From positions 31,008,025-31,072,024 of the forward strand of contig NW_020954610.1 in assembly GCF_900497805.2 (NCBI RefSeq): a stretch of 64,000 bases of DNA, given 5' to 3'. The notes under the pieces are model-generated. The model was not told the DNA's origin. It did no database searches and saw nothing but the letters and a program-made list of their open reading frames with translations. Positions 1 through 12,034 of the stretch are shown piece after piece. The translations under genes and the position numbers were made by a program. Each line of letters opens with the position of its first letter. The stretch's first letter is position 1. Source of the stretch: Vombatus ursinus. Its lineage: Eukaryota > Chordata > Mammalia > Diprotodontia > Vombatidae.

Positions 1-189
1 TTATCTTCAAAAGAATGAAAGAAAGCAATCACCAAATCAGGAAGTCAAAAGAGTTCAGAACTACCCAATAACAAAATGATTAATTGTCTTGACAAGTAAA
101 ATGGCATGGCAGCCAAGGAAGTACTGGCTTAGCATGTGAACTAATTTCAGTAGAGAACTCGGTTGCCCCCCACCCTCTACCCTAAACCC

Positions 190-392
190 TCCTTACTGAA
201 ATGCTCTCACTCCTAATCCTTATGACCTTTTAGAATTCCTGGCTTCCTTGAAGACTCAGCTCAAGTATCACCTCCTCTTTGAAATCTTTCTTGGGCCTCC
301 TCCAAACCCCCCACTACTGTCTGCTAGTACCTTCCTCTCTAAGGCTATTTTTCATCTACTCTGTATTTATATTGTGTTGTATGTGTTACTTC

Positions 393-433
<41 letters not shown>

Positions 434-560
434 TATATATGTTGTTTCCCCATTAGAATGTAAACTTCTTGAAGGCAGGGACAGTTTTTTACTTTGATTT
501 GTATCTCCTCCTCAGGACAGTGTCTCACACACAGAAAGCATTTAATAGATGCTTGTTGAT
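190..560 (+). repeat. L2 LINE, 3' end
   Basis: The order of motifs is that of the L2 3' end: a 'CAGCTCAAGTATCACCTCC' block, then 'TTAGAATGTAAACTTCTTGA', 'GGCAGGGACAG', and a terminal 'AATAGATGCTTGTTGATG'. A (TA)n(CA)n tract at about 395-440 has grown inside it. It is old and non-coding. Confidence 0.75.
395..440. repeat. (TA)n(CA)n microsatellite
   Basis: An alternating TA run passes into ACACAC and back to TATATA, inside the L2 3' end. Confidence 0.9.
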
Positions 561-639
561 GTATATCACCTTTTCCCTTTCAGACTCCTTTCATAAGATC
601 ATAAATTTAGACCTTGCAAGGATATCAGAGGTTACCTGC

Positions 640-775
640 TTTCACCCCCTAATTTTATAGATTAAAAAAACTGGGGTTCAGGCAAGTTAAATCACTTACC
701 CAAAGTCCTATAGTAGTAAGTGGCAGAGATCATGTGACTCCTGAGTTTGTGTTCTTTCCATTGTATGTGTGTACA
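640..775 (-). repeat. MIR SINE, antisense
   Basis: It reads as the reverse of the MIR 3' half: 'ATTTTATAGATTAAAAAAAC', then a diverged 'CACTTACCCAAAGTC' core with 'AGTAAGTGGCAGAG'. Confidence 0.65.
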
Positions 776-779
776 GTTG

Positions 780-882
780 TCTCCCCCACGATAGATGAGT
801 TTCAATTTTGTCTTTGTATCATTGGCACCTAACATAGTATCTGGAATATAATGGGTACAAAATAAATGCTTCTTCATTGATT
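780..882 (+). repeat. L2 LINE, 3' terminus
   Basis: A short terminal L2 piece: 'TTTGTATCATTGGCACCTAA' followed by a diverged 'AATAAATGCTTCTTCATTGA'. Confidence 0.55.
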
Positions 883-1160
883 ACACAAGGAAGGGAGTGA
901 ACAAAAATTTGCTATAATCCTTTTATACAGGAGGAAAAAATATGCTTTTCTCACAAAGATTAGTTGGCTACACCACTAGTTTGAAAGATGTGACCAGAAA
1001 GAAGGTACCAAAGATCACTGTCTACTAAGGGGCATGAGAACTGCTGTTCAACAAGAGTCCCTCCAGGATTCCAAGGAGGAGTTAAACATTTTCATCCATA
1101 ATCTAAATGGTAAAATAGAGACACCAGTTATCTGTCTGGCTAGTTACTCATATACACACA
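883..1160. other. Non-genic stretch, nothing recognised
   Basis: No open frame of note, no RNA gene and no repeat motif that I recognise. Confidence 0.5.
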
Positions 1161-1164
1161 AATG

Positions 1165-1300
1165 TACCAGACTGTGAGCCAGGAGGGCCTAGGTTTATAA
1201 TCCAAGCCCTTCTGCTTGGTAGCTGCTTGGACTTTGACAAGTCACTGAGCTAATTTCTTTAGCTTTAAAGTTAAATGATACAGCATTTTTCAACTTCTAG
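1165..1300 (+). repeat. MIR SINE
   Basis: MIR core order: 'GGCCTAGGTTTATAATCC' (B-box region), 'GGACTTTGACAAGTCACTGA', then 'TTTAGCTTTAAAGTTAAATG'. Diverged. Confidence 0.6.
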
Positions 1301-1344
1301 TATTGAAAAGATTTATAAGCAATATGAAGATAAGGGGTGGAATT

Positions 1345-1400
1345 CTGCAGTAGATTTAGGAAAACTGGTGTTCAAATCTTGCCTCAGACACATATCCAAT
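1345..1400 (+). repeat. tRNA-SINE head fragment
   Basis: 'GGTGTTCAAATCTTGCCTCA' matches the B-box part of the marsupial tRNA-SINE that recurs through the window. Only about 55 bp can be recognised. Confidence 0.4.
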
Positions 1401-1409
1401 ACATCACTT

Positions 1410-3000
1410 TGACTAGGGGGAGCCACCAACAGCTGAGGGGACCAGAAAAGACTTGATATTCTAGCTATTCCAAGAGGTGGAGGTGAAAAGGGAGCACATT
1501 CCAGACAACAGAGACAACCAGTAAAAAGGCATAGGAGTATTGTGAACAAGCAAGAGGAAGATGGCCAACTTGCCTCTAGTGTAGCGGTCAAGGAGGGGGG
1601 TAATAATACTAGAAAGTTACTCTAGGAAGAGTTTCCTAGAGCAATTAAAAGAGCAATACATTGAATTAGTCTTGTACCCTGGAAACAGAAATTACTTACT
1701 TTAGAAATTACTCTAGAAATTAGGATTTATTGGAACCTTCAGAAGGACAGGATGATTTGCAGCTATTGTGTTGCATACCCAATGGATAGAGGCTTTATTT
1801 ACATCTTGAGACAGAATAGCAAGTATTTTGGGAGTCTTTTATTTTCCTAGCTTCTGATCTTCTGCCTTGAATGGGAGCCATTTTACCATTCCTGACTAGT
1901 TCTTGACTCATCTTTAAAATATTCCCAATAATTTGCCATCAGGGGCTTTTGAGAGGTGTAGTAAATGTCGGGAAAGATGAAGGTTGGCTGTAGTCGAAGG
2001 CCAAAATTATGCTTATGAAGCACTTTATAATTCTTTCATTAAAGGTTTTATGTCTGCCTTAATGGACTTTATTCTTCTGGTGAGCCAGCTGCCCCTAGAA
2101 AGTAGACTGTTTACTTCAGGGAAGGCATTTAAAATCTCTAACCACTGACCAGGGAGTAGTTTACTCACCCATAGGATGGGATCCATTAATGCTGACATCG
2201 AATCTTGAATGCAAGGATTATTAAGTATTCATAAGCATCTTTTTGCCTTAGACTGGAACTGATTTCTCTCTTTAGGGGAGGCACTGGAACTTCCCGAAGC
2301 TAATCAGTTTATTTCTTCTGGACATCAGGATTTTTAACCACAGGTATAGTTTGTATTCTTTGTCCCATCGACCTTTCTTTTTCTTTTTGTTCATTCCCAT
2401 CTTTCCATCTCACCTCATCCTTGTTTGCAGTTGCTGCTTTTTTTCCCCAGTAGAAATGGTTGTAGAGTTAACTTCTTCAGGGGGGAAAAAACAAAAATTA
2501 AATATTCATTAGAAAGTCATTGTGGGCTTATAGGCTCTGGAAGAAGCCTGCAAACTGCACATACAGTAAATGAAAAAATTTAAACATATTAATTTTAATA
2601 CTTTAACAAGCACTGGCATGTCTGCAGCCCTTCACAATATGCAATCTACTTGAAGCTAGCTAGCCAGCATAATAGATATTTTAGTCATGCTTGCTGTTTT
2701 GCCATTAAATTAGAATATGATTACCTCCCATGGCCAAAATACCCCCCTGGGGTACCAAGTAATATGATTTATTTTGTAAATACGATCAAACCACCTTTAT
2801 TAGATGGCACTGAGTAGGGGAAAAGCAACACTTTATTAACATTTTAGCACTGACTCCAGTTTATTACATTTAATCAGAGAGTGGTTTTTGACAGTAACCT
2901 AGGGATGTGCTCTAAACAACAGTTTTTTCAGGTACTTCAACCACCTTGACTGAGCAAGGTTTTGTTTTTTTTTTTTTATTTGTTTTGCTTTGCTTCTGTT
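1410..3000. other. Non-genic stretch, no feature recognised
   Basis: About 1.6 kb of AT-rich sequence without a convincing coding signal. The minus-strand 92-codon frame at 1313-1591 overlaps SINE-like sequence and matches nothing I know. Confidence 0.45.
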
Positions 3001-3014
3001 TGGTTTGGATAAGA

Positions 3015-3165
3015 GTGAGAGCTAAAAGCAATCTTTAAGGTCATCTAATCTAACCTATGGTAGTTTATAGATAAGGAAGTGAAAGAAAAGAAAAGAAAAG
3101 AGAAGAGGTCACATAGCATTTGAACTTAGGTCTCCTTGCTACATATCCAGTGCTTTTTTCATGAT
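3015..3165 (-). repeat. MIR-like SINE, antisense, with GAAAA tract
   Basis: Motifs 'TTAAGGTCATCTAATCTAAC' and 'AGGTCACATAGCATTTGAAC' fit an antisense MIR. A short (GAAAA)n tract lies in it at about 3,080-3,100. Confidence 0.5.
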
Positions 3166-3289
3166 GTCGTGATGGTATTAACCTGAAACAGTAAACCTTC
3201 AATTAAGTGAAATGGGAAATGATTTGAAAAAAACTACAAAGATGAGCATCCTCTCCTTGTTTGTGACCTGCTTGCCCCAGGAAGAGATG

Positions 3290-3470
3290 GAATAGTAGAG
3301 TAGAAAGAACCTTGCATCTGGAGACAGAGAACATCATTTCCAATTCCAGTTTTGCTATTTATTACCTTGTGTCCTTGGGCAAGTGACAAGGTCAGGGACC
3401 TTACCTATAAAATAAAGGGGTTGGACTAAATGATCTCAAAGGTCAATTCCAGTTTAGGCTCCTATGAAGA
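3290..3470 (+). repeat. MIR SINE
   Basis: 'GTGTCCTTGGGCAAGTGACA' core followed by 'GGTTGGACTAAATGATCTCA' and 'AAGGTCAATTCCAG', the usual MIR core and 3' order. Confidence 0.75.
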
Positions 3471-3944
3471 AGTAACCATGCTTTTAGTTCTACAGGCTGA
3501 ATTAGGCCTGAGCATTGTGGGCCGAAAGGACACCTTCAGTGTTGGTCATTTAGTCTGAATCCCTAGAGCATGACAGTATTGCATTTATACCATGCATTGT
3601 CCTTTACTCATGCAGATAATGAAAATCAGGTGCTTGCTCATCTATAGTAAAGGCAAGGGGAAAGGGAGTTAGCTCTGATATTATGCCTAAGTTGCATAAT
3701 AGCTACATGCCCTCTATTTGACTCTCAAAGTGTAATATTTTGACTCTGTTTAACAATGGCACATTCTTCTCATTGTTTATGACTCAAGCAGTGATGAACC
3801 CACTAAGTCTTTGTGTGCAAATTTAAAAAAAAATACCAGATCACACAAATGTACCCAGAGTAAAATACTCTATTTGTGAATGTATTACTTTAATGAATTT
3901 CAATCAAATAAAAGTATATTTATAACTGTTGTGTCAATATTACC

Positions 3945-4120
3945 GTGGTACAAAGAGCACCACCCCTGGAGTCAAAGTACCTGGTTTCAAATCCCACCTC
4001 TGATAACTTAGAGGATAAATCATTTAACCTCCCTGAGCCTCAGTTTCCTCATTCATGAAATGAGGGGATTAGGCTATATGGCTTCTGAGGTCCTTTCTAT
4101 TTCTCTATATAGAATCTTAT
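3945..4120 (+). repeat. MIR SINE
   Basis: 'GGTTTCAAATCCCACCTCTG' B-box region, 'CATTTAACCTCCCTGAGCCT', 'CAGTTTCCTCATTCATGAAA' and 'GAGGTCCTTTCTATTTCT' in MIR order. Confidence 0.8.
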
Positions 4121-4129
4121 GGAGACAAT

Positions 4130-5420
4130 ATAGGCCATAATAAGTAATAAATTATATTGCTTCCCCTCAGAGAGTGTGTAATCTCACAGCGGCTACAAGA
4201 CATGTAGAAAAAGAGAAATAATGAAATAATACGCAAAATCAAATAAATAGTATATGAGGTAGGTGCTGTAGAAATTCAGAATTATGGTTTGTAGTATTCA
4301 AGGAAGGCTTTATGAAGAAGTGGTTATTATTTGAAAGATGAAGAATTGTTTGAATTGGAGATAAAGGAATGAAATGGAATAATATTGTGAATTTGTATAG
4401 GGCTTAACATTGCTTTTAAAAAAAATCTACTTCTAGTATTTATCTCATCCAAGACTGTACTTTAAATACACTTAGAAATAAGGAAAGGTATCGTTTGACC
4501 TTGCTCTTTCATCATTTTATTAAATAGCCTGTCTACATGTTCTAAAGTACAAGTGTAGAAGTCTAATAGTTTCCAAATGTCCCTTTAGCATCTGGGATGC
4601 AAAAAAAATTTTTTTTTCATATAAACGTGTGTAAGGCAGAGAAAGAAACTGAGTTGGAAGACCAAGGAAAAAAAAACTTAGAAGAGATGCTAAGAGGCAT
4701 AGAAAAAACAAACAAACAAAGACAGAAGCAGGAGAGAGGGACTGAAATATTGATAGACAAAGATAGACAAAGGACACAAATTTATATATAACCCAAACCC
4801 AATTACACAATAGCATTCATAGTATCTTAGGGCCTATGTGGGACAGTTCATCCTTCCATTGTTGGTTCTACATTTTTTTTCCATCCCAGATATACGGTTT
4901 CCATATTTTGCCAGAAGCTAATGGGATTCTTCTATTGGGTGGAATGTCTTGTTGTGTTTCTGTAGATTGTAAACCCTTTTAAACTCTTTCAACATAGAAA
5001 GTGCTATTTGAGTGTAGGATGATGATAATTAAATCATGCAGCAGACTCCCTTTACTCATTATATCCATGAAACCTCTATAAAGGGACTAATTTCTATTGT
5101 ATCCTTTCAAAGGAGATTTACTTCTTGAAACCATTTTAAATGTGGTAGTTAAAAAAGGTAGTTGGAACAGCAGGCAATAGCTGCCCTTGCCTTTTATGTT
5201 TGTGTGTTTGTTTGACTTGAAGCTTGCATGTGGAAATTTATTAGAAAGAATAGTTTTAGAAGTGGTAAAAAACAAACAAACAAACAAACAAACAAACAAT
5301 AATGTTTTCCAGGTGCTTAGCTCCTGGAAAATTCTGGATCCAGAGATATAATATGAGAGATATCATAGAAAAAAGGAAAATTGCACTCACTTCACATGGA
5401 GCAATTTAACTGCTTTTTGT
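4130..5420. other. Non-genic stretch with an (AAAC)n tract
   Basis: No gene is supported. A (CAAA)n tract lies at about 5,268-5,297. The 98-codon minus-strand frame at 4,520-4,816 is low-complexity and hydrophobic and looks like chance. Confidence 0.45.
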
Positions 5421-5423
5421 AGC

Positions 5424-5680
5424 AGCTCATGGGGCAACTAGGTGGTGCAGTGGATAGAGCGCTGGGCTTGGAACCAGAAAGAATCATCTTCATGAATTCA
5501 AATCTGACCTTAGACACTTACTGTGTGACCCTGGGCAAATCATTTAACTCTATTTGCCTCAGTACGTCATCTGTAAAAATAATCTAGAGAAGGAAATGGC
5601 AAACCACTCCAGTATATCTGCCAAGAAAACCCCAACTGGGGTCATTGGACATGACTGGAAAAGCAACTTAACAACAAGTA
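5424..5680 (+). repeat. Marsupial tRNA-derived CORE-SINE, full-length type
   Basis: Head 'GGGGCAACTAGGTGGTGCAG' carries an A-box-like 'TGGTGCAGTGG'. A B-box-like 'ATTCAAATC' and the core 'GTGTGACCCTGGGCAAATCA' follow. The tail runs through 'AGAAGGAAATGGCAAACCAC' and 'GGGGTCATTGGACATGACTG'. It is the longest version of this family seen here, about 255 bp. Confidence 0.85.
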
Positions 5681-5689
5681 GCAAGCTAT

Positions 5690-7985
5690 GGTTATGGGAA
5701 GTGGTGTGGGGACTGCTTTGATGCTAGCATTCTATTAGTTCCCTTTCAATTTGGGGGTTAAATGAGGTACTTGTAAGTTATAGAACATTTAACAAAAGAA
5801 AGTTTATTTTGTCATAACAGAAGGTTATGAAAGGATGCGTGGTACTTATCTTGCAGTTTTGCTAAACTCAGGAAATGCACCTGATCAGCAGGTCTTCAGG
5901 GTATGTCTACTCGTGTGATTTCAGGCATCCACCAAGTCTGAGAGGAGTAGACTCTACTTGGTTGGTGCTTTTTGTGCCTTCAGATGACCATGAAGCTATC
6001 AGGGAAATTGGAGTTAATCTAGTTCAGGGGAGAGCTTTCTCTTCCTTTAGAAAGCCTCCCCATTCTGTGGTTGGGAGAAAAGAAACTATCAGGGAAATGT
6101 TGGTTCTATAACACTGGGTATCAACTATATTTAGTATGAACAAAATTTCAAAATTTTAGAACTAACCAAATATTTACAGTGTGGGTTCACAGGCAGTTTT
6201 CTTATAAGCTAATCAATGCTTGTAATTAATTGTCTTTCCGTTTCCTCAATCCTTTTCATTCATTAAGATAAATGGGTCATTCACTTCGGTTCTCCTGTTT
6301 CCCCAGTGATTTTTGGAAAATTAGTGGAAGACATGTCCTTGAAATATAGAACTTTGCTGAGTATCCTCTCCTGATATCTTGCTACTGACCTTGAAATCTA
6401 GAGCCAAGGAAGCTATGTCTCTTACATTAAATAGCAGAATGAGGGAATAATGGTTTTAAAGAAAAGTTGATAAAGTACAGGAATAGCATCGACAATCCAT
6501 GTTTAAAAAAAGTTTCATTTGTTGAACACAAGTGAGACCAAAGATCTCAATGGCTTGACTGATGTGTTGGTTAAATGGAAATTACTATTGTAGCTATGAT
6601 GTTTTGTTTTGTTTTTCATCAACTAAGTCTTCTCTGGATCCTCTTACTCTCATGGATTCTGTTGTGTAAAATTGTATGTAATTTTATGGTATGAAATGAA
6701 TGGAGATATGGCAACCTAGGGAAAGTTTCCTCATTCAACAGCAAAGAGCATTGTGGTATGTGGCAACCATAACATTAAATCTAATATCTCTTATCTTTTC
6801 TTAAATAGCTCTCCTGCTGACATTTTTCAGGTAACTGGACATACATATGCCATCCTGACTGGTTAGCTACTTCACCAGCTGCCTGGAATGATGAAAAATG
6901 GTGACCATGAACTATTTTAAGGCCAATTCTCTATTATCCATGCCAGTGAACAAAAAATTGTTTCCCACCCCCACCCCAGGGGAAAACATCACTGTTTCCT
7001 CAGTAATTCTATATGTTGTTGAGTGAGCAAACAGAGTGGAGGGGGGACAAGTGAGGGAAGGTCAATATAAGGTAAACAGGACCTCTTTCTAAGAGTATCT
7101 GCTTTAGATTCACTTTAAAGATTCCTTGGGGATGAGCAATCAAAGTACCTGTCTTAGGAATGGTTAAATTTCCCCAGGAGTTCCAAGTACACAGCTCCAA
7201 TCTTTATGAAATATTTGCAGCATTTTTAGCCTATATAGCTAGATGCGTAGGCACAAATGACTGCTGTACTAGAATCTGACATTGAATGCAATTGATTGTA
7301 TCTGCACAGGGAGCAGGACAGACAAGATGCATAAATTATGAATTCCAGAGGAAAGGCGCCTGCAATGGCTGTTATTTCATTTCCCCCTACTCTCCCCCGT
7401 GTGACTATAAACACTCAGATGTGGATACTTTATTAATCATTGTTTTGATATACTTGGGTTTTGAAAGTAGCTATAGTAGCCCAGGGATTTCTGGACACCC
7501 TTCTAGCTAATCAGATTAGGGACATGAATGCAACTGTGACAGAGGACTGTGTGTGTGAAAAGACAAATGTGAAAGTCCTCCCTTACCAGTATTTGTAACT
7601 AGATGTTGTTTTAAAATAACAGCTTCAGACCCTTTCCTACTGTGTTGTCTTCACTACGGTCTATAAATGATAGACTTCAGAATGAAGATTATATGAGAGA
7701 TACTTAACAAATGGATATCCTTCAAGGGACATCCCTGGAATAAAATACCTCCATGTTTTTCCTGTGATGTTTGCTAAAGATAGAATTGATATAGTGAAAG
7801 AGTCCCAATTTCCAGGATTTAAAAAGATGGATTCATTCCATAAAGAAAGCACATAATAAATTAATGAAAGTCATTGATGAACATAGCTGGATAAGGCTTA
7901 GTTCCATCTGTGAAGTCCAATATGATTTCTGTCCCGCAATGTCAGATCTTATTAACTGAATGAGATTTTGTTCTTTGTGTTTCTG
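5690..7985. other. 2.3-kb stretch without recognised features
   Basis: No coding exon, RNA gene or repeat could be supported. Open frames of 62-78 codons are on both strands, overlap one another, and show no known motif. This is probably single-copy intergenic sequence. Confidence 0.45.
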
Positions 7986-7991
7986 AAGCTG

Positions 7992-8060
7992 ATCAATCAA
8001 TCAATCAATCAATAAGCTTTTATTTATTGTGTACTTTGTGCCAGGCACTATGCTAATCCA
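7992..8060 (+). repeat. (TCAA)n tract plus head of a TTTATT...GCCAGGCACT repeat
   Basis: Five TCAA units run into 'AAGCTTTTATTTATTGTGTA' and 'GTGCCAGGCACTATGCTAA'. The same head recurs at 9,183, 15,990, 36,925 and elsewhere. I know this repeat from marsupial DNA but cannot name the family safely. Confidence 0.6.
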
Positions 8061-8332
8061 TTTTTGGCTTAACCCCCATAATATAAGGGTTGGCACCAAG
8101 GTTTGATCCAGCCAAGTAATATGGGGATACTAGAATTGATTTCATTCCCCCATCCCCGTCTGTTGCTGTTATTATTTTCTGTTTGGGATAATGGAAGACC
8201 CTGGGGCTTTTGAACAGAAACAAGCTCAAGATCTTGCTATAAAGTAAACTCAACTGCCATCTTCCTGGGTCTTTAAGGTTATAAGTTTTTGGAGGCTGAT
8301 GTAGAATATTCTGAGTCTCCTCCCAAATCATT

Positions 8333-8395
8333 CATTCAACAAATATTTATTAAAGATGCATTATGTATGTAGTACTTAGTAGTACCACGCTGTTC
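8333..8395 (+). repeat. Fragment of the same TTTATTAA-headed repeat
   Basis: 'CATTCAACAAATATTTATTA' then a diverged body. Only the head can be recognised. Confidence 0.45.
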
Positions 8396-8449
8396 TTATA
8401 GTACCCTAAACTAAAAATTCAGATGGAACAAGGATAATGTCAAGAATGC

Positions 8450-8830
8450 AGTCAGAATGTTTGAGGTAGAAGACACCTTAGTGTACCTTTAGTTCAACCT
8501 CCTGCCCATTGAAAGATATTTTTCTGTAATATCCCTAAGAATTTGTTTTCTGTTGACTTGTTGAACATTTCTATCTTATGACTTCAGGAGGCAGTCTGTT
8601 CCACTGTCAGACAGCTATCATTGTCAAAAAGTTCTTTATAATAAACCCAAATCAGTCTCCCAATAACTTTCAACCATTGATCCTAATCTTCCCTCTCATT
8701 CTACATAAAATAAATCTAATTTTTCTACCTAACTGTCCTTTAAATTATTTGAATGTTGTGATCATTTTCTTGTCTGATTCTGTCTTCCTATCCTCACTGA
8801 TCTTCCTTTCTCTGGACTCAGCATCAATCT
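8450..8830 (-). repeat. L3/CR1-type LINE, 3' part, antisense
   Basis: The plus strand reads like other antisense CR1/L3 tails: 'TTCAACCTCCTGCCCATTGA', a 'GGAGGCAGTCTGTTCCACTG' block, 'AAAAAGTTCTTTATAATAAA', and 'AATCTAATTTTTCTACC'. Strongly decayed. Confidence 0.55.
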
Positions 8831-8831
8831 T

Positions 8832-9115
8832 TTTTTTAAACTGTAATTTTCATCTTATTTTACTTTTCTCCCAATTAATAAGCATTTATTTTATCTTCCT
8901 CACACACCTTCCAGTTGAAAAAAGATAAAAGAAAAACAAAATCCTTGTGAGAAATAATCATAGTCAAGAGCAATAAATTTCCAATTGGCCACGCCCTCAA
9001 ATATATGTTTCAATTTGCATCGTCTCCTTGTCAAGAGAGTGAATAGGATGCATCATATTTCATGGTTTCTAGTCTTTTGGATGAAGCTTACTACTTATGT
9101 GTCTCTTTAGTACTG
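8832..9115 (-). repeat. Old L1, 3' UTR, antisense
   Basis: The layout matches the pieces at 15,545 and 19,805: a poly-T start, a run of TTTTCTCCC..., an A-rich block, then 'TTTCCAATTGGCCACGCCCT' and 'ATATATGTTTCAATTTGCAT'. This is an older subfamily than the L1 at 13,452. Confidence 0.5.
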
Positions 9116-9182
9116 TTTTTTGGGGGTAATTACTCACTTGGTAAATGACATCATTGTGGCCGTTTGGTACAACTGTGTAGAG

Positions 9183-9470
9183 TCATTCAGTCAACAAGCA
9201 TTTATTAAGTTCTTACTTATGTCCCAGGCACTGTGCTAAGCACTGAGTATACCAAGAAAGCCAAAAACAATCCCTGCTCTTAAGGATCTCACAATCTAAT
9301 GGATGAGACAACATGAAGAAAACTATGTACAAACCAGATATATACAGGATTAATTGGAGATAATTATAGAGGGAAGGTATTAGCATTAAGGAGGATGAAG
9401 AAAATCTTGTAGAAGGTAAGGTTTTTTGGGGGGGAAGGGAGAAAAAAAGAAATTTACATGATAATTTTGT
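9183..9470 (+). repeat. TTTATTAAG-headed repeat; its end is one arm of an inverted repeat
   Basis: 'CAACAAGCATTTATTAAGTT', 'CAGGCACTGTGCTAAGCACT' and 'ACAATCCCTGCTCTTAAGGA' give the family head. Positions 9,386-9,470 recur in reverse complement at 10,280-10,364 (see findings). Confidence 0.6.
9386..9470 (+). repeat. Inverted repeat, left arm (85 bp)
   Basis: The reverse complement of 10,280-10,364 matches at 83 of 85 positions by eye. The two differences lie at 9,427 and 9,436, in the T/G/A-rich run. Confidence 0.9.
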
Positions 9471-10279
9471 TGTATATTTGAAAGAAATAGCAAGTTGTGT
9501 ATAGTAGAATTGCAGTTTCATGTACAATAATCTTTTTTTATTGTACTATATTATGAAAATGCTTGTTTTATTCCATAAATTAAAAAGAAAAGAAAAAAAA
9601 AGAAAAAGGAAGTGAGATTTTAGTTTAGTTTAGTTGTAAGAAGCCAGGGAAGAGAGAATAGGTAGGCCCTGTCTTCAGGATATTTCCAGTTTGGCAAAAG
9701 AGAAGATGGAAGAACTGGGGAAAATCATTATATGTTATATACATGTAAATACGGTTAATCACTAACTCATGAGCTTTCATATTCCTACTCAAGGAAAAAA
9801 ATATAGATTAAATGAGACATAAAATAGGCTTAGATACTGCGATTAAAGCTGTTCTGTGCAGTTTGTACTCTAGTTTGTATTTTAGTGTTTTCTGTGTCTT
9901 GCTCACAGATGCTGGAATCAATATATAGGTTATCATATGGTTGCTACTCATACTTCTGCAGAGTAGAGTATGTTACTCCATATAAAGAGTGTCCTAAATT
10001 ATTGCCTTGTTTAGTAATATCCTTGGTGTTGGCACAGATCCAAAAATTCCTCTCATTTCCCAAGAATTACGAAATGGGAAGATCACCCATAAGTTATTTT
10101 TTATTTGTTCCATTTTTTATTTTAAATAATCGAAAAATGTAGAAGTTGACACTTAATGGACACCATGACTTTTATGGGAACAAGATAGTTAATGAATACT
10201 GAATGGTATATTTGAGACTTCATCATGGCTTGACTATAGTTATAGGGTCACAAGCAAATTAAAGCCAGACTGGGACTTC

Positions 10280-10364
10280 ACAAAATTATCATGTAAATTT
10301 CTTTTTTTCTCCCCTCCCCCCCCAAAAACCTTACCTTCTACAAGATTTTCTTCATCCTCCTTAA
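10280..10364 (-). repeat. Inverted repeat, right arm (85 bp)
   Basis: Inverted partner of 9,386-9,470. The sequence around it is not the TTTATTAAG-headed repeat, so this arm looks like an isolated copied patch. Confidence 0.9.
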
Positions 10365-10369
10365 ATAAA

Positions 10370-10855
10370 AATATATTGCCATAGAATATGTATATCAGTG
10401 GCCCATTCCCTTCAGGTATGATATTTGAGTTCCTCTGAAACTTCCCTCACCTGATATATGGCCTAGAAATGACAAATTGAAAGGAAGCATAGAATTGTAC
10501 CTGCCACCCAATTTTAAATAGAATCATGAGTATTGCACAGCTCCATCGAAGCCTTTGTGTGTATTCCTTGAGGAAGGCTACTTTAGTACCTGGATGTGGA
10601 AGAGTGGAGCTTAAAAGAAAACAGAACAATCTGTAACTAGAGACATCTGTAGCACAAGATACTTATCATTTTTCTTGCCACATTCACCCTGAGACCCTTT
10701 TGAGTTTTCCTATAAATTTTGAGCTAATGGGGCCCCAGAAATACTTTATATTGGGACACAAAAAATGTCCATTCTTCCAAATACTCCCAATGTGATTATG
10801 ATTCCTCCTTTTGATCAGTAAAATCAAGTCTGTCTGAGTTATTTAGCAAGTTTCT
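10370..10855. other. Non-genic stretch, nothing recognised
   Basis: AT-rich, without a known repeat head or coding signal. Confidence 0.4.
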
Positions 10856-10859
10856 AAGA

Positions 10860-11210
10860 TTTAAATCCTGGGAATAGAAATACAAGTTCAAAGGAAGACA
10901 GTCCCTGCCCTCAAGGAGCTTACATTCTAATGGGTAAAAGAACACATAAGAGGAAAAGTTCTGGGGTTTGATAGAGAAGTCTGCAGCACAGCCTGGTAAG
11001 AAATAAGGAGATAGCTGCTCAGGGTGCTCTTGAGGTTCTGGGAGGAGCCATCAATTCAGAAGACAGTGTTCCAGGGTACTTGTAGGATGTGAGTTACAGG
11101 GCTGAAATGATCTTTCAGGATGAAGATGTTTCTGGGGCATGGTGGAAAAATTCAGAGGAGTGCAGCCTAGTGAGAGTGAGGAGTGAGCCTATGAGTATAG
11201 AGGATGCTTC
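10860..11210 (+). repeat. TTTATTAAG-headed repeat, body
   Basis: 'GACAGTCCCTGCCCTCAAGG' and 'AGCTTACATTCTAATGGG' are the body motifs that follow the TTTATTAAG head in other copies. The rest, to about 11,210, is a purine-rich tail that I assign less surely. Confidence 0.5.
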
Positions 11211-11539
11211 ATTTACAGACAATTATTAGAGTATTAATTGATTAAAAAATAGCAACTCCCCAATTTACGAGTTGGGTTTTTTTGAAAGTTTGTCTTTTAT
11301 TTGGAACTCAGAGTACATTTTTCTACAGAAACAATGTTATACATGATAGTTCCCATGCTATCAACAAAAGTCCATTTAATGTAACTGAAATATTATACAT
11401 TGCTCATGAAAAATGATATGAAATTATTTTATATTATTAGTAACTGAAACAGAAAAAAGATGATGAAACACACACACATATATTAGCTATTTTATAGATT
11501 AGACTAGTTGATGTAGAAGGGTCCCTACAACTCTGAGAT

Positions 11540-11778
11540 AATAGCTGATAATAGCTAGCATTTAGAAAGCATTAAGATTTGCAGAGCACTTTGCTAACAT
11601 TATCTCATTTTATCCTCACAATTACCCTAGGAGGTAGGTGTTCTTATTATTATCATTTTATAGCTAGACAGTGGTCAAGAGACTTTCCCAGAGATAATAT
11701 AAATCTGAGGATGGATTTGAATTCAGGTCTTCCTCATTCAAGGTCTGGCACTCTATCCACTGTGCCAACTAGATGATG
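11540..11778 (-). repeat. tRNA-SINE/MIR-type SINE, antisense
   Basis: The plus strand runs from 'GCAGAGCACTTTGCTAACAT' and 'TTATCTCATTTTATCCTCAC' to 'TGGATTTGAATTCAGGTCTT' (B box reversed) and 'CACTCTATCCACTGTGCC' (head reversed). Confidence 0.75.
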
Positions 11779-12034
11779 TGATTATATTCAATATTTGGCA
11801 TCTACTACAGAGGAAACCTGAATTAATTAGGGAACAAGATAGAAGAAGGATTTTGTGGGGATTCTGAAGAGCACTTCTGTTCATTTTTAAGGGCATTGGA
11901 AAATGATAGCATTGATACTTTATTGTGTTTGATTTCACTGAAATATTTCTTTCCTTTTCTTTGATAAAGATGTCTATACACTGCTTATCAAGGTCATTGT
12001 TTTCTAACAAATGGAACAAAAGAAAGGAGAAAGA

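Noticed and set aside
5424-5500. tRNA gene suggested by A-box and B-box-like words
   Set aside because: The same head recurs many times followed by a fixed SINE core and tail. No cloverleaf with a proper acceptor stem is evident.
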